From contig CAZNUA010000006.1 in the NCBI GenBank assembly GCA_964576115.1, positions 1 through 62,882 of the forward strand: a stretch of 62,882 nt of DNA, in the 5' to 3' direction. A model generated the notes under the pieces. That model made no database searches, had not been told where the DNA came from, and saw only the letters and a list, made by a program, of their open reading frames with translations. The position numbers and the translations under genes were made by a program. This document shows positions 28,547 through 37,876 of this stretch, one piece after another. Every line of letters starts with the position of its first letter. Within the stretch, counting starts at the first letter, position 1. Source of the DNA: CAYSYY01 sp964576115 [NCBI: uncultured Gemmatimonadota bacterium]. GTDB taxonomy: Bacteria; Blakebacterota; Blakebacteria; Blakebacterales.

Positions 28547-28960
28547 TCAGGAGGCGTCCGATCGTGAAGCGTGCCACTGCTGGATGTAGGCCACGATATC
28601 CGTGGTATCGGTGCCGGGGCCGAAAAGGCGTCCGGTGCCCAGGGCTTCCAGTTCAGCCATGTCCGCTTCGGGGATGATGCCTCCCCCCGTCAGCAGGATA
28701 TCTTCCATACCCTTCTCGCGCATCAGTTCGAGGACTCTCGGGAAGTGGGTCATGTGGGCTCCGGAGAGGATGCTCAGGGCGATGACGTCGGCGTCCTCCT
28801 GCAGGGCCGCCTCGACGATCATCTCCGGTGTCTGGCGCAAGCCGGTGTAAATCACCTCCATGCCGGCGTCGCGCAGGGCGGCGGCGACGACCTTGGCTCC
28901 CCGGTCGTGACCGTCCAGGCCGGGCTTGGCCACGATGATCCGGATGCGTTCTGTTTCCAT
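28547..28960 (-). CDS. Methylmalonyl-CoA mutase, B12-binding small subunit
   Basis: 137 residues from the ATG at 28960, chosen for its strong GGAGGAG site; a longer frame from 29059 would run into the large subunit gene. It is a stand-alone cobalamin-binding domain: [20 protein letters not shown] (about 13-32, with the DxHxxG cobalt ligand His), [17 protein letters not shown] and [14 protein letters not shown]. With the upstream catalytic subunit it forms a heteromeric mutase converting (R)-methylmalonyl-CoA and succinyl-CoA. It sits 26 nt after the large subunit. Confidence 0.94.
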   Translation of the reverse strand: METERIRIIVAKPGLDGHDRGAKVVAAALRDAGMEVIYTGLRQTPEMIVEAALQEDADVIALSILSGAHMTHFPRVLELMREKGMEDILLTGGGIIPEADMAELEALGTGRLFGPGTDTTDIVAYIQQWHASRSDAS

Positions 28961-28986
28961 TTCTTCTCCTCCATGCCCCGGCTGAT

Positions 28987-30651
28987 TCAGAACATCGCCG
29001 GTTCGGTGTACGTCCCGAAGACCTCCCGCATGACATCCACGATCTCGCCCAGCGTGCACCAGGCTTTGGCGGCTTCGATGAGGGCGGGCATGACGTTCTC
29101 GCCCTCCCTGCAGACCCGGTCGATCTCTTCGAGGGCCCGTCCGGCGGCGTTGTCGTCACGCCGGGCACGTAGAGCCCGCAGCCGTGCGATCTGTCGATCC
29201 TGCATCTCGTCGGTGATCTCGAGGATGGGGATCTCTATCTTCTCCCCGGGATCGACGAAGTCGTTCACCCCCACGATGGTCCGCTGCCGCTGTTCGATCT
29301 CCCGCTGGTAGCGGTACGCCGCCCGGGCGATTTCCTGCTGGAAGAACCCCTTTTCGATGGCGGGGATCACCCCACCCAGTTCGTCGATACGGTCGAAGTA
29401 CGCTTCGGCTTCGGTCTCCATCCGATCGGTCAGCGATTCCAGCAGATAGGATCCGGCCAGAGGATCGATCGAATTGGTGACGCCCGATTCGTGGGCGATG
29501 ATCTGCTGGGTGCGCAGGGCGATCTTGACTGCTTTATCGCTGGGCAGAGCCAGGGTTTCGTCCATCGAGTTGGTGTGCAGGGACTGGGTGCCGCCGAGAA
29601 CTCCGGCCAGAGCCTGGATGGCCACCCGGACGATATTGTTCTCGGGCTGCTGAGCGGTCAGCGAGCAACCCGCGGTCTGGGTGTGAAAGCGCATCAGCAG
29701 ACTGCGTTCGTTCCGGGCCCCGTACTTCTCGCGCATGCGGCGGGCGTAGATGCGCCGGGCGGCGCGGTACTTGGCAATTTCCTCGAAGAAATCATTGTGC
29801 GCGTTGAAGAAAAACGACAGCCGGGGAGCGAACTCGTCCACAGCCAGTCCCCGCTCCAGCGCCGCTTCGACATAGGCGAAACCGTCGGCCAGGGTAAAGG
29901 CCAGCTCCTGAGCCGCGGTCGAACCCGCCTCGCGGATGTGATAGCCCGAGATCGAGATGGGATGCCAGCGAGGCATGTGGCGGGTGCAGTATTCGACGGT
30001 GTCGGTGATCAACCGCATTGACGGTTCGGGGGGAAAGATGAACTCCTTCTGGGCGATGTACTCCTTGAGGATATCGTTCTGGGTCGTGCCCGAGAGCTTT
30101 TCCGGCCCGACTCCCTGCCGCTCGGCGGCAGCGACGTAAAAGGCCAGCAGTACCGCCGCCGGGCTGTTGATCGTCATCGAGGTCGAGACCGAACCGAGGT
30201 CGATACGGTCGAAGAGAATCTCCATGTCCTCGAGACTGCTCACGGCCACCCCGCAGCGGCCGACCTCGCCGGTTGAAAATTCATGGTCGGAATCGTACCC
30301 GTAGAGGGTCGGCAGGTCGAAGGCGGTGCTCAGGCCGGTCTGCCCGCGTTCGAGCAGATAGTGGAAACGGGCGTTGGTGTCCTCGGCGGTGCCGAAACCG
30401 GCGAACATCCGCATCGTCCAGAGCCGGCCGCGATAGAGATTGGTATAGACGCCGCGGGTGAAGGGATAGGAGCCGGGGAAACCGAGATCGCGGTGGTAAT
30501 CGTGATCGTCGAGGTCCAGAGGGGTATAGAGCGGTTCGATCGGCTCGCTCGAGGTCGTGAACCAGTGGTCTTTCCATTCGCTCTGTGCTGCGGCCTTCTC
30601 GGCCCAGGCGTCACGCTCGGCCTGTATTTTCCCGTCGTCTTGTGCGCTCAT
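28987..30651 (-). CDS. Methylmalonyl-CoA mutase, catalytic large subunit
   Basis: 554 residues from the ATG at 30651 (CAGGAG upstream); a frame from 30714 would overlap meaB. The TIM-barrel substrate domain has [20 protein letters not shown] (about 75-95), [40 protein letters not shown] (about 245-265) and [21 protein letters not shown] (about 345-365). The C-terminal B12 domain is absent, being supplied by the next gene, so this is the split type common outside animals and E. coli. No epimerase or propionyl-CoA carboxylase is in the window. Confidence 0.95.
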   Translation of the reverse strand: MSAQDDGKIQAERDAWAEKAAAQSEWKDHWFTTSSEPIEPLYTPLDLDDHDYHRDLGFPGSYPFTRGVYTNLYRGRLWTMRMFAGFGTAEDTNARFHYLLERGQTGLSTAFDLPTLYGYDSDHEFSTGEVGRCGVAVSSLEDMEILFDRIDLGSVSTSMTINSPAAVLLAFYVAAAERQGVGPEKLSGTTQNDILKEYIAQKEFIFPPEPSMRLITDTVEYCTRHMPRWHPISISGYHIREAGSTAAQELAFTLADGFAYVEAALERGLAVDEFAPRLSFFFNAHNDFFEEIAKYRAARRIYARRMREKYGARNERSLLMRFHTQTAGCSLTAQQPENNIVRVAIQALAGVLGGTQSLHTNSMDETLALPSDKAVKIALRTQQIIAHESGVTNSIDPLAGSYLLESLTDRMETEAEAYFDRIDELGGVIPAIEKGFFQQEIARAAYRYQREIEQRQRTIVGVNDFVDPGEKIEIPILEITDEMQDRQIARLRALRARRDDNAAGRALEEIDRVCREGENVMPALIEAAKAWCTLGEIVDVMREVFGTYTEPAMF

Positions 30652-30685
30652 CGTCTCCTGCCGTCCCGTAGGTGTCGGTTTCGCT

Positions 30686-31663
30686 TCAGCGTTCTCCCCC
30701 TGCCCTGTCTTCATTCAATCCGCCCGAACTCATGATGTGGCGGGCGACGGCGAAGGGATCGGTTTCGCCGGCGATGATCCGATCGAGTTCGGCGTCCAGT
30801 GACAGCTCGATACTCTCCTCGTCCCAGAGCCGTTCCATGATCGTTTCCTGAACGATTTCTTTGACATAGGCGGCCACCCGGCGCCGGCGCCGCCGCTGTC
30901 CCTCGCCGCTTGCCTCGAGCCAGGCCCGGTGTTCGGTGATGGCTCCGGCCAGTTCCTCGATCCCTTCACCCCGGTTGGCGATCGTCGTCAGCACGGCCGG
31001 CTGGCGGTCCCGGCCCTGGCGCAGGGCCAGGATCGACTCGAGTTCGAGTCTGAGTCCGGCCGCCCCGTCACGGTCGGCCTTGTTGATGACGAAGATGTCG
31101 CCGATCTCCATCAGACCGGCCTTCATGGCCTGGATGCCGTCGCCCGATTCGGGAACCAGGACGACGACCGTGGTGTCGGCGGCTTCGGCGATGTCGAGTT
31201 CGATCTGGCCCACCCCGACGGTCTCCACGATGACCCGGTCGACTCCGGTCGCGCCCAGGATGGTGATAACCTCCCGGGCCGCCCGGGCCAGACCGCCCCG
31301 GCTTCCCCGGGTAGCCATCGAACGAATGAACACCCCCGGGTCGGTGGCGATCGAACGCAGGCGGATCCGGTCGCCGAGCAGAGCCCCGCCGCTGAAGGGG
31401 CTGGAAGGGTCGACGCAGATCACACCGAGCTGTTCGTCGCGTTCGCGGGCGTGATGGGCCAACTGATCCACCAGGGTGCTCTTGCCCGCCCCCGATGGGC
31501 CGGTAATGCCGCAGATGAAAGCTCCATTGCCGGCTCCGAAGAGAGATGCAATGAGTTCCGCCTTGCCCGGCCGGGCATCCTCGACGATCGAAATCGCCCT
31601 GGCAGTAGCCCGCCGGTCGCCCGTTCTGATTCCGGTGATGATGTCCGCAATGATCGCCGGCAT
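30686..31663 (-). CDS. meaB: Methylmalonyl-CoA mutase chaperone GTPase MeaB
   Basis: 325 residues, G3E-family GTPase: Walker [19 protein letters not shown] (about 52-70), [20 protein letters not shown] (about 90-110), [15 protein letters not shown] and the NKAD specificity motif in [10 protein letters not shown]. MeaB loads and protects the B12 cofactor of methylmalonyl-CoA mutase. The position just before the mutase genes confirms the assignment. It starts 3 nt after the glycosyltransferase stop. Confidence 0.95.
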   Translation of the reverse strand: MPAIIADIITGIRTGDRRATARAISIVEDARPGKAELIASLFGAGNGAFICGITGPSGAGKSTLVDQLAHHARERDEQLGVICVDPSSPFSGGALLGDRIRLRSIATDPGVFIRSMATRGSRGGLARAAREVITILGATGVDRVIVETVGVGQIELDIAEAADTTVVVLVPESGDGIQAMKAGLMEIGDIFVINKADRDGAAGLRLELESILALRQGRDRQPAVLTTIANRGEGIEELAGAITEHRAWLEASGEGQRRRRRRVAAYVKEIVQETIMERLWDEESIELSLDAELDRIIAGETDPFAVARHIMSSGGLNEDRAGGER

Positions 31664-31666
31664 GTC

Positions 31667-32434
31667 CTACCTGCTCTGCTGGTGATGCAGTTGGCGCAGT
31701 TTGGCGTACTTCACAAAGACGTATGCCCCCGACAGAGTCGCAAGCACGAGTCCGGGTACGCCGTCGACAAATCCGGCCCGGAACAGGTACATCTTCAGAA
31801 ATGTCCAGGGGGGGCGAAAGAGCAGATCGGCGAGTCGTGCCCGCCGGCCGCTCAGGCACAGATCCTGGGCGGCCAGGGTGGTGTAGCGATTGAACTTGTC
31901 CAGGTAGTGCGCCAGGGTGGGATCGGTGAGATGCAGCAATTCTCCCTCGAGCCGGGCCACCCGGCCGGTTACCTCGACACTCTCGTGGACCCGTTTCTCG
32001 ATCACCCGGTAGGCGCTGCGGCGGAACAGTCGCAGCACGCTGTCACGCCCCCAGCCGCCCCCGCGCATCCAGCGGCCGAGAAAATTGGCCCGCCGGTCGA
32101 CCAGGTAGCCGGCGGGTCCGTCACCGGCTGCTACCGCTTCGGCGACGGCTGCCCACAATCGCGGCGTGACTCTCTCGTCGGCGTCGAGCCAGAAGATCCA
32201 TTCTTTTTCCGCCTGCGCGAAGGCCGCCCGACGGGTCGGGCCGAAGCCCTCCCAGGGCAGGGCTATCACCCGGGCGCCGGCCTCCGCAGCCCGCGTCACG
32301 GTATCGTCCCGCGAACCGGTATCGGCCACGATGATTTCGCCGGCACCGGGGACCGAGCCGAGACAATCCGCGATATCGGACGCGGCTTCGCGGGTCATGA
32401 CGATCACACTGATTCGGGCGTGTGCGTCTGGCAT
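31667..32434 (-). CDS. Glycosyltransferase family 2, WaaE/KdtX-like
   Basis: 255 residues; ATG with GGAGG five bases upstream. The GT-A fold begins at residue 8: ISVIVMTREAASDIADCLGS, then IIVADTGSRDDTVTRA, and the metal-binding FWLDADERV (about 83-91, DAD as DxD). The C-terminal part (RGGGWGRDSVLRLFRRSAYR, a VHESVEV segment) is like WaaE-type transferases that add a sugar to the LPS core. It is preceded by its own promoter candidate and by the GT4/GT9/ABC genes, all fitting outer-surface glycolipid synthesis. Acceptor and sugar are not determinable. Confidence 0.85.
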   Translation of the reverse strand: MPDAHARISVIVMTREAASDIADCLGSVPGAGEIIVADTGSRDDTVTRAAEAGARVIALPWEGFGPTRRAAFAQAEKEWIFWLDADERVTPRLWAAVAEAVAAGDGPAGYLVDRRANFLGRWMRGGGWGRDSVLRLFRRSAYRVIEKRVHESVEVTGRVARLEGELLHLTDPTLAHYLDKFNRYTTLAAQDLCLSGRRARLADLLFRPPWTFLKMYLFRAGFVDGVPGLVLATLSGAYVFVKYAKLRQLHHQQSR

Positions 32435-32466
32435 CGGGCCTCCTGATAGGCAATATCCCTCGGGTT

Positions 32467-32496
32467 AAGATACGTCTGCGGCCGGCTCCGGTTCAA
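32467..32496 (-). promoter_or_regulatory. Promoter candidate for the GT2-meaB-mutase-rel unit
   Basis: Minus strand: TTGAAC (32491-32496), 18 nt, TATCTT (32467-32472), with the GT2 start about 30 nt downstream of the -10. The -10 box is identical to that of the hrcA promoter. It lies in the 130 nt gap after the GT4 gene, the only sizeable break in this part of the strand. Confidence 0.45.
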
Positions 32497-32564
32497 TGAC
32501 TGCCTCCGGGCGCCGGGGGCGCGATGCAGGTTGCCGGCGTCCCGATCCTGAAGACCGGAACCAA

Positions 32565-33686
32565 TCAGCGGCCGGCGATCTGCTCCAGGGCGTATTCGAA
32601 ACGTTCGACCGCCCGCACGGGATCGAATCGGGCGCCGAGCCGTTCGGTTGCGGCCTGGCTGAGCCGCTCGCGCAGTCCGGATACGGCCAGCAGGCGACCG
32701 ATGGCGCCGGCCAGGGCATCGGGCTCGCCGGGGGGGACCAGCAGGCCGCTCTCGTTATCCTGGAGAACTTCATCTAAAGCACCTATCCGTGTGGCTGCGA
32801 TGGGGATGGCTTCAGCCATGTACTCCAGGGCTACCCGGCAGACAGCCTCGCTCCCGGCGGAATGAATGACCCCGATATCAGCCGCCGACACCAACGCCCG
32901 GCCCGTGTCGAGCCGCTCATCCCATATCGTGACTCGACCGTCGAGTGCGCGATATCGGGACGCCAGCGACCTGATCCGGTCGGTTGTGTATTCGGCCGGA
33001 TAGCCGGCGGCCAGAAAGTGGACGTCACCGAAACGCTCGGCCACGGCAGCCGCGGCGGCGAAGAAGGTAGGATGATCTTTCTGCGGTGCGAAGCGGGCGA
33101 TAGAGGCGACCAGAAGTGTGGTGGGATCGATACCGCAGACAGCGCGGATCGCGGGGTCCCCGGCAGGCTGGTTCCGCCAACCGGTCGGATCGAAACCGGG
33201 AGGCAGGCGCCAGACGCGTCCGGGTTCGACTCTGCAGCGGCGGACATAGTCGCGGCGCTGGTGCTCGTTGGCCACGATGAAGGCCGACGTGGCCCATTGG
33301 TTGAGCCAGAGAGCGAACGGATGCCGGGCCGGCGGGCGGGGGTCGTGAGAGCGCACCCGCACCAGCGGCGGCCCCGAACGCTCCCCCGCCAGAGCCCACC
33401 AGAGCTGATCGGGACCGGCATGGGCCAGGATCAGGTCGGGTTCGATCCCGGCGGCGAGACGGCGAAGCCCGGTCGCGACGGCGCGCAGGCGCCGGGGCGA
33501 GAACCGGCGCAGGTCGGGTTCGGTCCGGACCTCGAAGCCTTCACTCCGGGCCCGATCGGCGGTGCGACCGTCGGGGACGAGGAAAAAGACATCGTGCCCC
33601 CGTTCCGCCAGGCCCCGCATCATCTCGAGGGCATACCAGGACGCCGCGCTCCAACCGTGCAGACAGGTGCTGTTCAGGATTTTCAC
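32565..33686 (-). CDS. Glycosyltransferase family 4
   Basis: 373 residues from a GTG at 33686 overlapping the stop of the GT9 gene (GTGA); a longer frame to 34100 is only a shadow of that gene. GT-B fold: N-terminal KILNSTCLHGWSAASWYALE with a MMRGLAERGHDVFFLVPDG strand and helix, then the C-terminal Rossmann part with SIARFAPQKDHPTFFAAAA, GVIHSAGSEAVCRVALEYMA and the family motif region AATRIGALDEVLQDNESGLL (donor sugar-nucleotide site). It would transfer a sugar to a surface glycolipid or LPS core. Confidence 0.88.
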   Translation of the reverse strand: MKILNSTCLHGWSAASWYALEMMRGLAERGHDVFFLVPDGRTADRARSEGFEVRTEPDLRRFSPRRLRAVATGLRRLAAGIEPDLILAHAGPDQLWWALAGERSGPPLVRVRSHDPRPPARHPFALWLNQWATSAFIVANEHQRRDYVRRCRVEPGRVWRLPPGFDPTGWRNQPAGDPAIRAVCGIDPTTLLVASIARFAPQKDHPTFFAAAAAVAERFGDVHFLAAGYPAEYTTDRIRSLASRYRALDGRVTIWDERLDTGRALVSAADIGVIHSAGSEAVCRVALEYMAEAIPIAATRIGALDEVLQDNESGLLVPPGEPDALAGAIGRLLAVSGLRERLSQAATERLGARFDPVRAVERFEYALEQIAGR

Positions 33687-34804
33687 GGCTGCCCGGGATC
33701 CCCCCCCTCCCCGACTGCGCCCTCTTCCCGGAACCGTTCCGCGACCTGACCGGCGAAAGCTTCCACAACCCGTTCCTCGCCGTTGACCGGGGTGACGAGA
33801 ACGATGCGGTGTTCCGGACCGCGGGGGCCGTAGCGTACCCAGGTTTTTTCCAGAAAGACCGCCGTGGTCGGAATCCCGAGGGCCGCCGCGACATGCAGCG
33901 GGCCGGTGTCGGGGCTGATGAAAAAATCGCAGTGCGCCACCAGAGCCATCATCGAACGCAGGTCGAGGTCGTCGAAGAGGGCTATGCGTGGGCCCAGGTT
34001 CGTCCGCAGGTACTCCGCCTCGGCTTCCTCGCCCGGACCACAGAGAACCGCCAGCCCCACCTCGTAGAGTTCCAGAATGGTGGCGATCACCCGTTCCCAC
34101 CGTTCGATCGGCCAGCGCTTGCGCCCCCGCCCCCCGATATGGATGCCGACCACGACTCCCTCTCCGCCGGGGATCCGGCCGTAGCGCAGATCGCGCCCCC
34201 CGGCCCGTTCCTCCTCACTGAGGTGCAGCCGCAGCTCAGCGTCGGGCAGCTCTGGGGTGAAGGGGCGCAGCAGGTTGAGCAGAATGTCGGCTTCGTGATG
34301 TTCGGCCCGAAGCGGTTCGACGAGCAGGTTGCAGAACGCACCGGCGTTTTCGCGGTCGTAGGCCACCCGGATCGGGGCGGCCGAGAAATGCGCCAGCCCG
34401 GCTCCGGTCAGGCTGAAGGAGTGCATGTGGGACGCGTCGACGGCCAGATCGAAACGATGCCGTCTCAAGGCGCGCACGAACCGGAACAGGAGCCAGGGAT
34501 TGCGGAGGATCCGGCGCTTTTCGAGGATCCAGAGCCGGTCGACCTCCGGTTCCTCCTGGTAAAGCGCGGCGAATTTCGGTCCCAGCAGGACGCTTATTTC
34601 AGTTTCGGGCCAGAGCCTGCGGATGCCAGCCAGAAGAGGTTTCATGAGCACCAGGTTGCCGATCCGGTCGTCGGCCCGGATGACCAGAACCCGCTCGGGA
34701 TCCCGGTCCATTGCTTCCCAGGCTTCTCCTCCGCGCGCCGGCAGCAGCCGGCAGACCAGCGCGGTCAGCAGTCGGCGGCCGGCGAGTTCGAAGCCCCCGG
34801 CCAT
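33683..34804 (-). CDS. Glycosyltransferase family 9 (heptosyltransferase-like)
   Basis: 373 residues. GT9 hallmarks: RVLVIRADDRIGNLVLMKPL (about 34-53), LRRHRFDLAVDASHMHSFSL, VVVGIHIGGRGRKRWPIERW (about 215-235) and, for the donor site, FFISPDTGPLHVAAALGIPT (about 300-320). Family members add heptose to the inner core of LPS. The ATG shares one base with the stop of the ABC flippase gene, and the stop overlaps the GT4 gene, giving a flippase-GT9-GT4 unit. Sugar identity is inferred from family only. Confidence 0.9.
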   Translation of the reverse strand: MAGGFELAGRRLLTALVCRLLPARGGEAWEAMDRDPERVLVIRADDRIGNLVLMKPLLAGIRRLWPETEISVLLGPKFAALYQEEPEVDRLWILEKRRILRNPWLLFRFVRALRRHRFDLAVDASHMHSFSLTGAGLAHFSAAPIRVAYDRENAGAFCNLLVEPLRAEHHEADILLNLLRPFTPELPDAELRLHLSEEERAGGRDLRYGRIPGGEGVVVGIHIGGRGRKRWPIERWERVIATILELYEVGLAVLCGPGEEAEAEYLRTNLGPRIALFDDLDLRSMMALVAHCDFFISPDTGPLHVAAALGIPTTAVFLEKTWVRYGPRGPEHRIVLVTPVNGEERVVEAFAGQVAERFREEGAVGEGGDPGQP

Positions 34805-36690
34805 CAGTCCCGGTGCTGGAACTGCAAGGTGTACAGGCGGTGATAAAGACCCTCTTCGTCAGTCATCAGTTCGTCGTGACTGCCCTCCTGGATAATCCGC
34901 CCGGCGTCGAGAACCACGATCCGATCGGACCGCTTGACGGTCGAAAGGCGGTGGGCGATCACCAGAGTGGTCCGCTCGCTCATGAGGCGTTCGAGAGCTT
35001 CCTGCACCAGCATCTCGCTCTCGGTATCCAGGCTCGAGGTAGCCTCGTCGAAGATCAGGATCGGCGGATTCTTCATGACGGCCCGGGCGATCGCCAGGCG
35101 CTGGCGCTGACCGCCCGAGAGCCGTACGCCCCGGTCCCCCAGCAGGGTGTCGTACCCGTCGGGCAGAGCGGTGATGAAATCGTGGGCGTTGGCGGTCCGG
35201 GCGGCGGATTCGACCTCCTCGAGCCGGTAGTCCTCGAGACCGTAGGCGATATTGGCCGCCGCGGTGTCGTTGAAGAGGATCGTCTCCTGGGTCACCACGC
35301 CGATCAGCTGGCGCAGGCTCTCGACCGTGATCAGACGCAGATCCCGTCCGTCGAGCAGGATCCGGCCTTCGACCGGATCGAAGAACCGGGGCAGCAGGTC
35401 GGCCATGGTGCTCTTGCCAACCCCGCTCGGCCCCACCAGGGCCACCACTTCGCCCCGGCGCAGGGTCAGGGAGATGTCCTGCAGAACCGGAACATCCGGT
35501 TCGTACGCGAATCCGACCCCGCGGTATTCGATCTGATCGGTGAAAGCGGCAACCGGACGGGCGGCGGGACTATCGGTGATCCCCGGCGGGGTGTCCATGA
35601 CCTCGAAGACGCGTTCGGCCGCCGCCAGCCCCTTCTGCAGTTTGCCGTAGGCTTTGCCGATCTCGCGCAGGGGGTGGAACATGCTGAAGAGAACCAGCAG
35701 GAAGGTCAGGAATTCGTCGGCCGAAAGGACCGCCGAGCCGCCCAGAACCTCCATCCCGCCCAGATAGAGTATCCCCACCCCGACAAAGGTGGCGGCCAGT
35801 TCGCTGGCCGGAGCGGCCATCTTGCTCACCCGGGCCAGCCGCAGAGCCCGCTGGAAATAGGCTCGGGCCGCGTCGGCGAACCGGCCGGTCTCGAAATCCT
35901 CCATGGCGAAAGCCTTGACGACCCTGATTCCGCCGAGGGTCTCGTTCAGAACCGCGGTCAGGTTTCCCATCTCGGTCTGCAGGCGGCCGGTCCGCCGGAA
36001 CAGGCTCTGTCCGATCCGGGCGATGACATACGCGGTCAGCGGCAGCACCAGCAGGCTCACCAGAGTCAGCCAGGGACTGATCACCAGGGCCATGGCGAGG
36101 AAGACCAGGACCGACAGGGGATGCTTGAGCATGTCGACCAGAACCGATGTGGCCGATTGATTGACCAGTTCGACATCGCTCGTCACCCGGGCCATGAGCA
36201 CGCCGGTCCGGCTGGTGTGAAAGAAACCGAGCGAGAGCCGGCACATCCGTCGGAACAGATCGACCCGCAGGTCGCGGATCAGGCCGTGCTGGGCGACCGC
36301 CATCATGTAACCCTGCAGGTAGGCGAAGACGTTCTTGGCGATGACGATCAACAGGTAGATCAGGCAGAGTCTGATGAGAGTTCCGCGCCGGGTGGGAGCC
36401 GCGATGAGATTTCGGGTGGCGGCTTTGAGTCGATCTTTCAGGAGCTCGACCGATTCGGTCCCCTGCAGTGCTTCCGTGAGTTCGCCGGCTGGTAAGGCGG
36501 CCGTCTCTGAAGCCCCGGCCGAAGCCCCGGCGATGACCTGCTCGGGTTCGAAGAGGGTCTCGAGGGTGGGCATGAGCATCCACACCATGAGCCCGGAGAA
36601 GAGGGTGAAGAAGAGGGTGCAGACGACCGAAGCGCCCAGGTAGGTCTGGTAGGGCCGCAGATAACTCAGGACGCGCCGGAAGGTGCGCAC
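34804..36690 (-). CDS. MsbA-like ABC transporter, fused permease and ATPase
   Basis: 628 residues from a GTG at 36690 (AAGGA seven bases upstream). The longer frame to 37032 runs back over the polyprenyl synthase gene and its first 114 residues look like shadow sequence. Six membrane helices (about 1-350) carry the exporter-type loops (TSVLVDMLKHPLSVLVFLAM, LNETLGGIRVVKAFAMEDFE). The ATPase has Walker A LVGPSGVGKSTMADLLPRFF (about 420), signature RLSGGQRQRLAIARAVM (about 522) and Walker B PILIFDEATSSLD. By context with GT9/GT4 it probably flips lipid A-core or another lipid-linked glycan. Confidence 0.92.
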   Translation of the reverse strand: MRTFRRVLSYLRPYQTYLGASVVCTLFFTLFSGLMVWMLMPTLETLFEPEQVIAGASAGASETAALPAGELTEALQGTESVELLKDRLKAATRNLIAAPTRRGTLIRLCLIYLLIVIAKNVFAYLQGYMMAVAQHGLIRDLRVDLFRRMCRLSLGFFHTSRTGVLMARVTSDVELVNQSATSVLVDMLKHPLSVLVFLAMALVISPWLTLVSLLVLPLTAYVIARIGQSLFRRTGRLQTEMGNLTAVLNETLGGIRVVKAFAMEDFETGRFADAARAYFQRALRLARVSKMAAPASELAATFVGVGILYLGGMEVLGGSAVLSADEFLTFLLVLFSMFHPLREIGKAYGKLQKGLAAAERVFEVMDTPPGITDSPAARPVAAFTDQIEYRGVGFAYEPDVPVLQDISLTLRRGEVVALVGPSGVGKSTMADLLPRFFDPVEGRILLDGRDLRLITVESLRQLIGVVTQETILFNDTAAANIAYGLEDYRLEEVESAARTANAHDFITALPDGYDTLLGDRGVRLSGGQRQRLAIARAVMKNPPILIFDEATSSLDTESEMLVQEALERLMSERTTLVIAHRLSTVKRSDRIVVLDAGRIIQEGSHDELMTDEEGLYHRLYTLQFQHRD

Positions 36691-36731
36691 GCGGGTTCCT
36701 TTCGGTTCGGTGAGAACGACCCGGTTACTAC

Positions 36732-36753
36732 GACAGGCTCCTGGTGTCCTGTC
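36732..36753 (-). other. Short hairpin between polyprenyl synthase and ABC gene
   Basis: GACAGG (36732-36737) and CCTGTC (36748-36753) form a six-base stem with a ten-base loop, starting directly after the polyprenyl synthase stop. There is no following T-run, so it is not a classical terminator; it may be an RNA processing or attenuation element, or chance. Confidence 0.25.
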
Positions 36754-36754
36754 A

Positions 36755-37744
36755 CTAGTGCCTGCGTTCGAGAATGAACTCCATGATCTGCTCGACGGCG
36801 TCCCGGGTCTGACCCCGCGGGAGCAAATCGAGGTGCTGCCGGGCTCGCTCGATATGCCGACGGGCGGCTTCGACGGCATATTCGATGCCGCCGTAGCGGT
36901 GCACGAACTCGAGAATCTCGGGCCAGGTGCGGTCCACGTCCCCCTCGGTAAGCAGGATCGAGAGACGCTCCCGGTCGGCCCCTTCAGCCATCCGCTGGGC
37001 ATAGATGATCGGCAGGGTGATCTTACCCTCACGCAGATCGAATCCGCCAGTGGGTTTGCCGGTTACATCGGATTGCCCCTCGTAATCGAGCAGGTCGTCG
37101 GTGAGCTGGAAGGCGGTACCGATCGCCTCGCCGAAGCGTCGGTATCGTTCCGCGGTGGTGTCGGCCGCACCGCAGAGTACGCCGGCGATCTCGGTCGTGG
37201 CCGCGAAGAGACTGGAGGTCTTGCCCCGGATGATCTGGAAATAGAGTTCTTCGTTTGTGGCCGGCTGGTGACGTACGTCGATCCCGAGCAGTTCGCCCTG
37301 GCTCAGGCGGTCGATCGCCACCGCGAAGATCGGAGTCAGGCGGGGATTCCCGGTCTCGAGCAACAGATTGAGAGCCCGGGCGAAAATGAAATCCCCCATC
37401 AGCACCGAGGTGTTTTCGCCCCAGACGGCGTTGAGGGTTTCCACCCCTCGGCGCAGGTCGGAATCGTCGATAACGTCGTCGTGCACAAGGCTGGCGGTGT
37501 GCAGCATCTCGATGGCTGCGGCGGCGTAGATAGGGGCCGGGCCCGAACAGCGGTGCGCCCGGCAGATCATCAGCAACAAAGCCGGGCGGATGCGCTTGCC
37601 GCGCATCTGATGCAGGTGGGTCGCCATCATCTTCACCAGCGGCACTTCGCTGGCGAGCGATCGCTCGAGATGGGCATCGACCTGCGCCAGGCGGTCTTCT
37701 ATCGGTGCGAGCAGCGATTCGGCTGTGGTTCGGTCGGCGGGCAT
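36755..37744 (-). CDS. Polyprenyl diphosphate synthase (long chain)
   Basis: 329 residues. Both aspartate-rich motifs are present: FARM-side LVHDDVIDDSDLRRG (about 88-102) and SARM LTDDLLDYEGQSDV (about 213-226), followed by GGFDLREGKITLPIIYA. The GKRIRPALLLMICRAH segment (about 50-65) is also conserved. It builds an all-trans isoprenoid chain, most likely the side chain of menaquinone or ubiquinone; residues before FARM that set chain length are small, which favours a long product. It is separated from tatC by 132 nt containing a hairpin. Confidence 0.9.
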   Translation of the reverse strand: MPADRTTAESLLAPIEDRLAQVDAHLERSLASEVPLVKMMATHLHQMRGKRIRPALLLMICRAHRCSGPAPIYAAAAIEMLHTASLVHDDVIDDSDLRRGVETLNAVWGENTSVLMGDFIFARALNLLLETGNPRLTPIFAVAIDRLSQGELLGIDVRHQPATNEELYFQIIRGKTSSLFAATTEIAGVLCGAADTTAERYRRFGEAIGTAFQLTDDLLDYEGQSDVTGKPTGGFDLREGKITLPIIYAQRMAEGADRERLSILLTEGDVDRTWPEILEFVHRYGGIEYAVEAARRHIERARQHLDLLPRGQTRDAVEQIMEFILERRH

Positions 37745-37782
37745 GATCTCTCGGATCGGGACGTCTCAGCAGGCACTGGTGC

Positions 37783-37803
37783 CCATCCGGCGTTTCCGGA
37801 TGG
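37783..37803 (-). other. Perfect 8-bp hairpin in the tatC-polyprenyl synthase gap
   Basis: CCATCCGG (37783-37790), loop of five, CCGGATGG (37796-37803). It lies about 40 nt upstream of the polyprenyl synthase start. No T-run follows on either strand, so it is not a standard intrinsic terminator. A TTGACA stands upstream at 37832-37837 (minus strand) but no good -10 is found at the right spacing. Confidence 0.35.
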
Positions 37804-37876
37804 CCACTAATGAGGGCCACCGCCGGCATTGTGTCAACTGCAAGCGGCCCGCCGGGGATCCGCTGGGCAGACCGTC

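Noticed and set aside
36691-37032. 114-codon N-terminal extension of the MsbA-like gene
   Set aside because: It lies within the polyprenyl synthase gene in another frame, with a Ser/Arg-rich shadow composition; the GTG at 36690 has a ribosome site.
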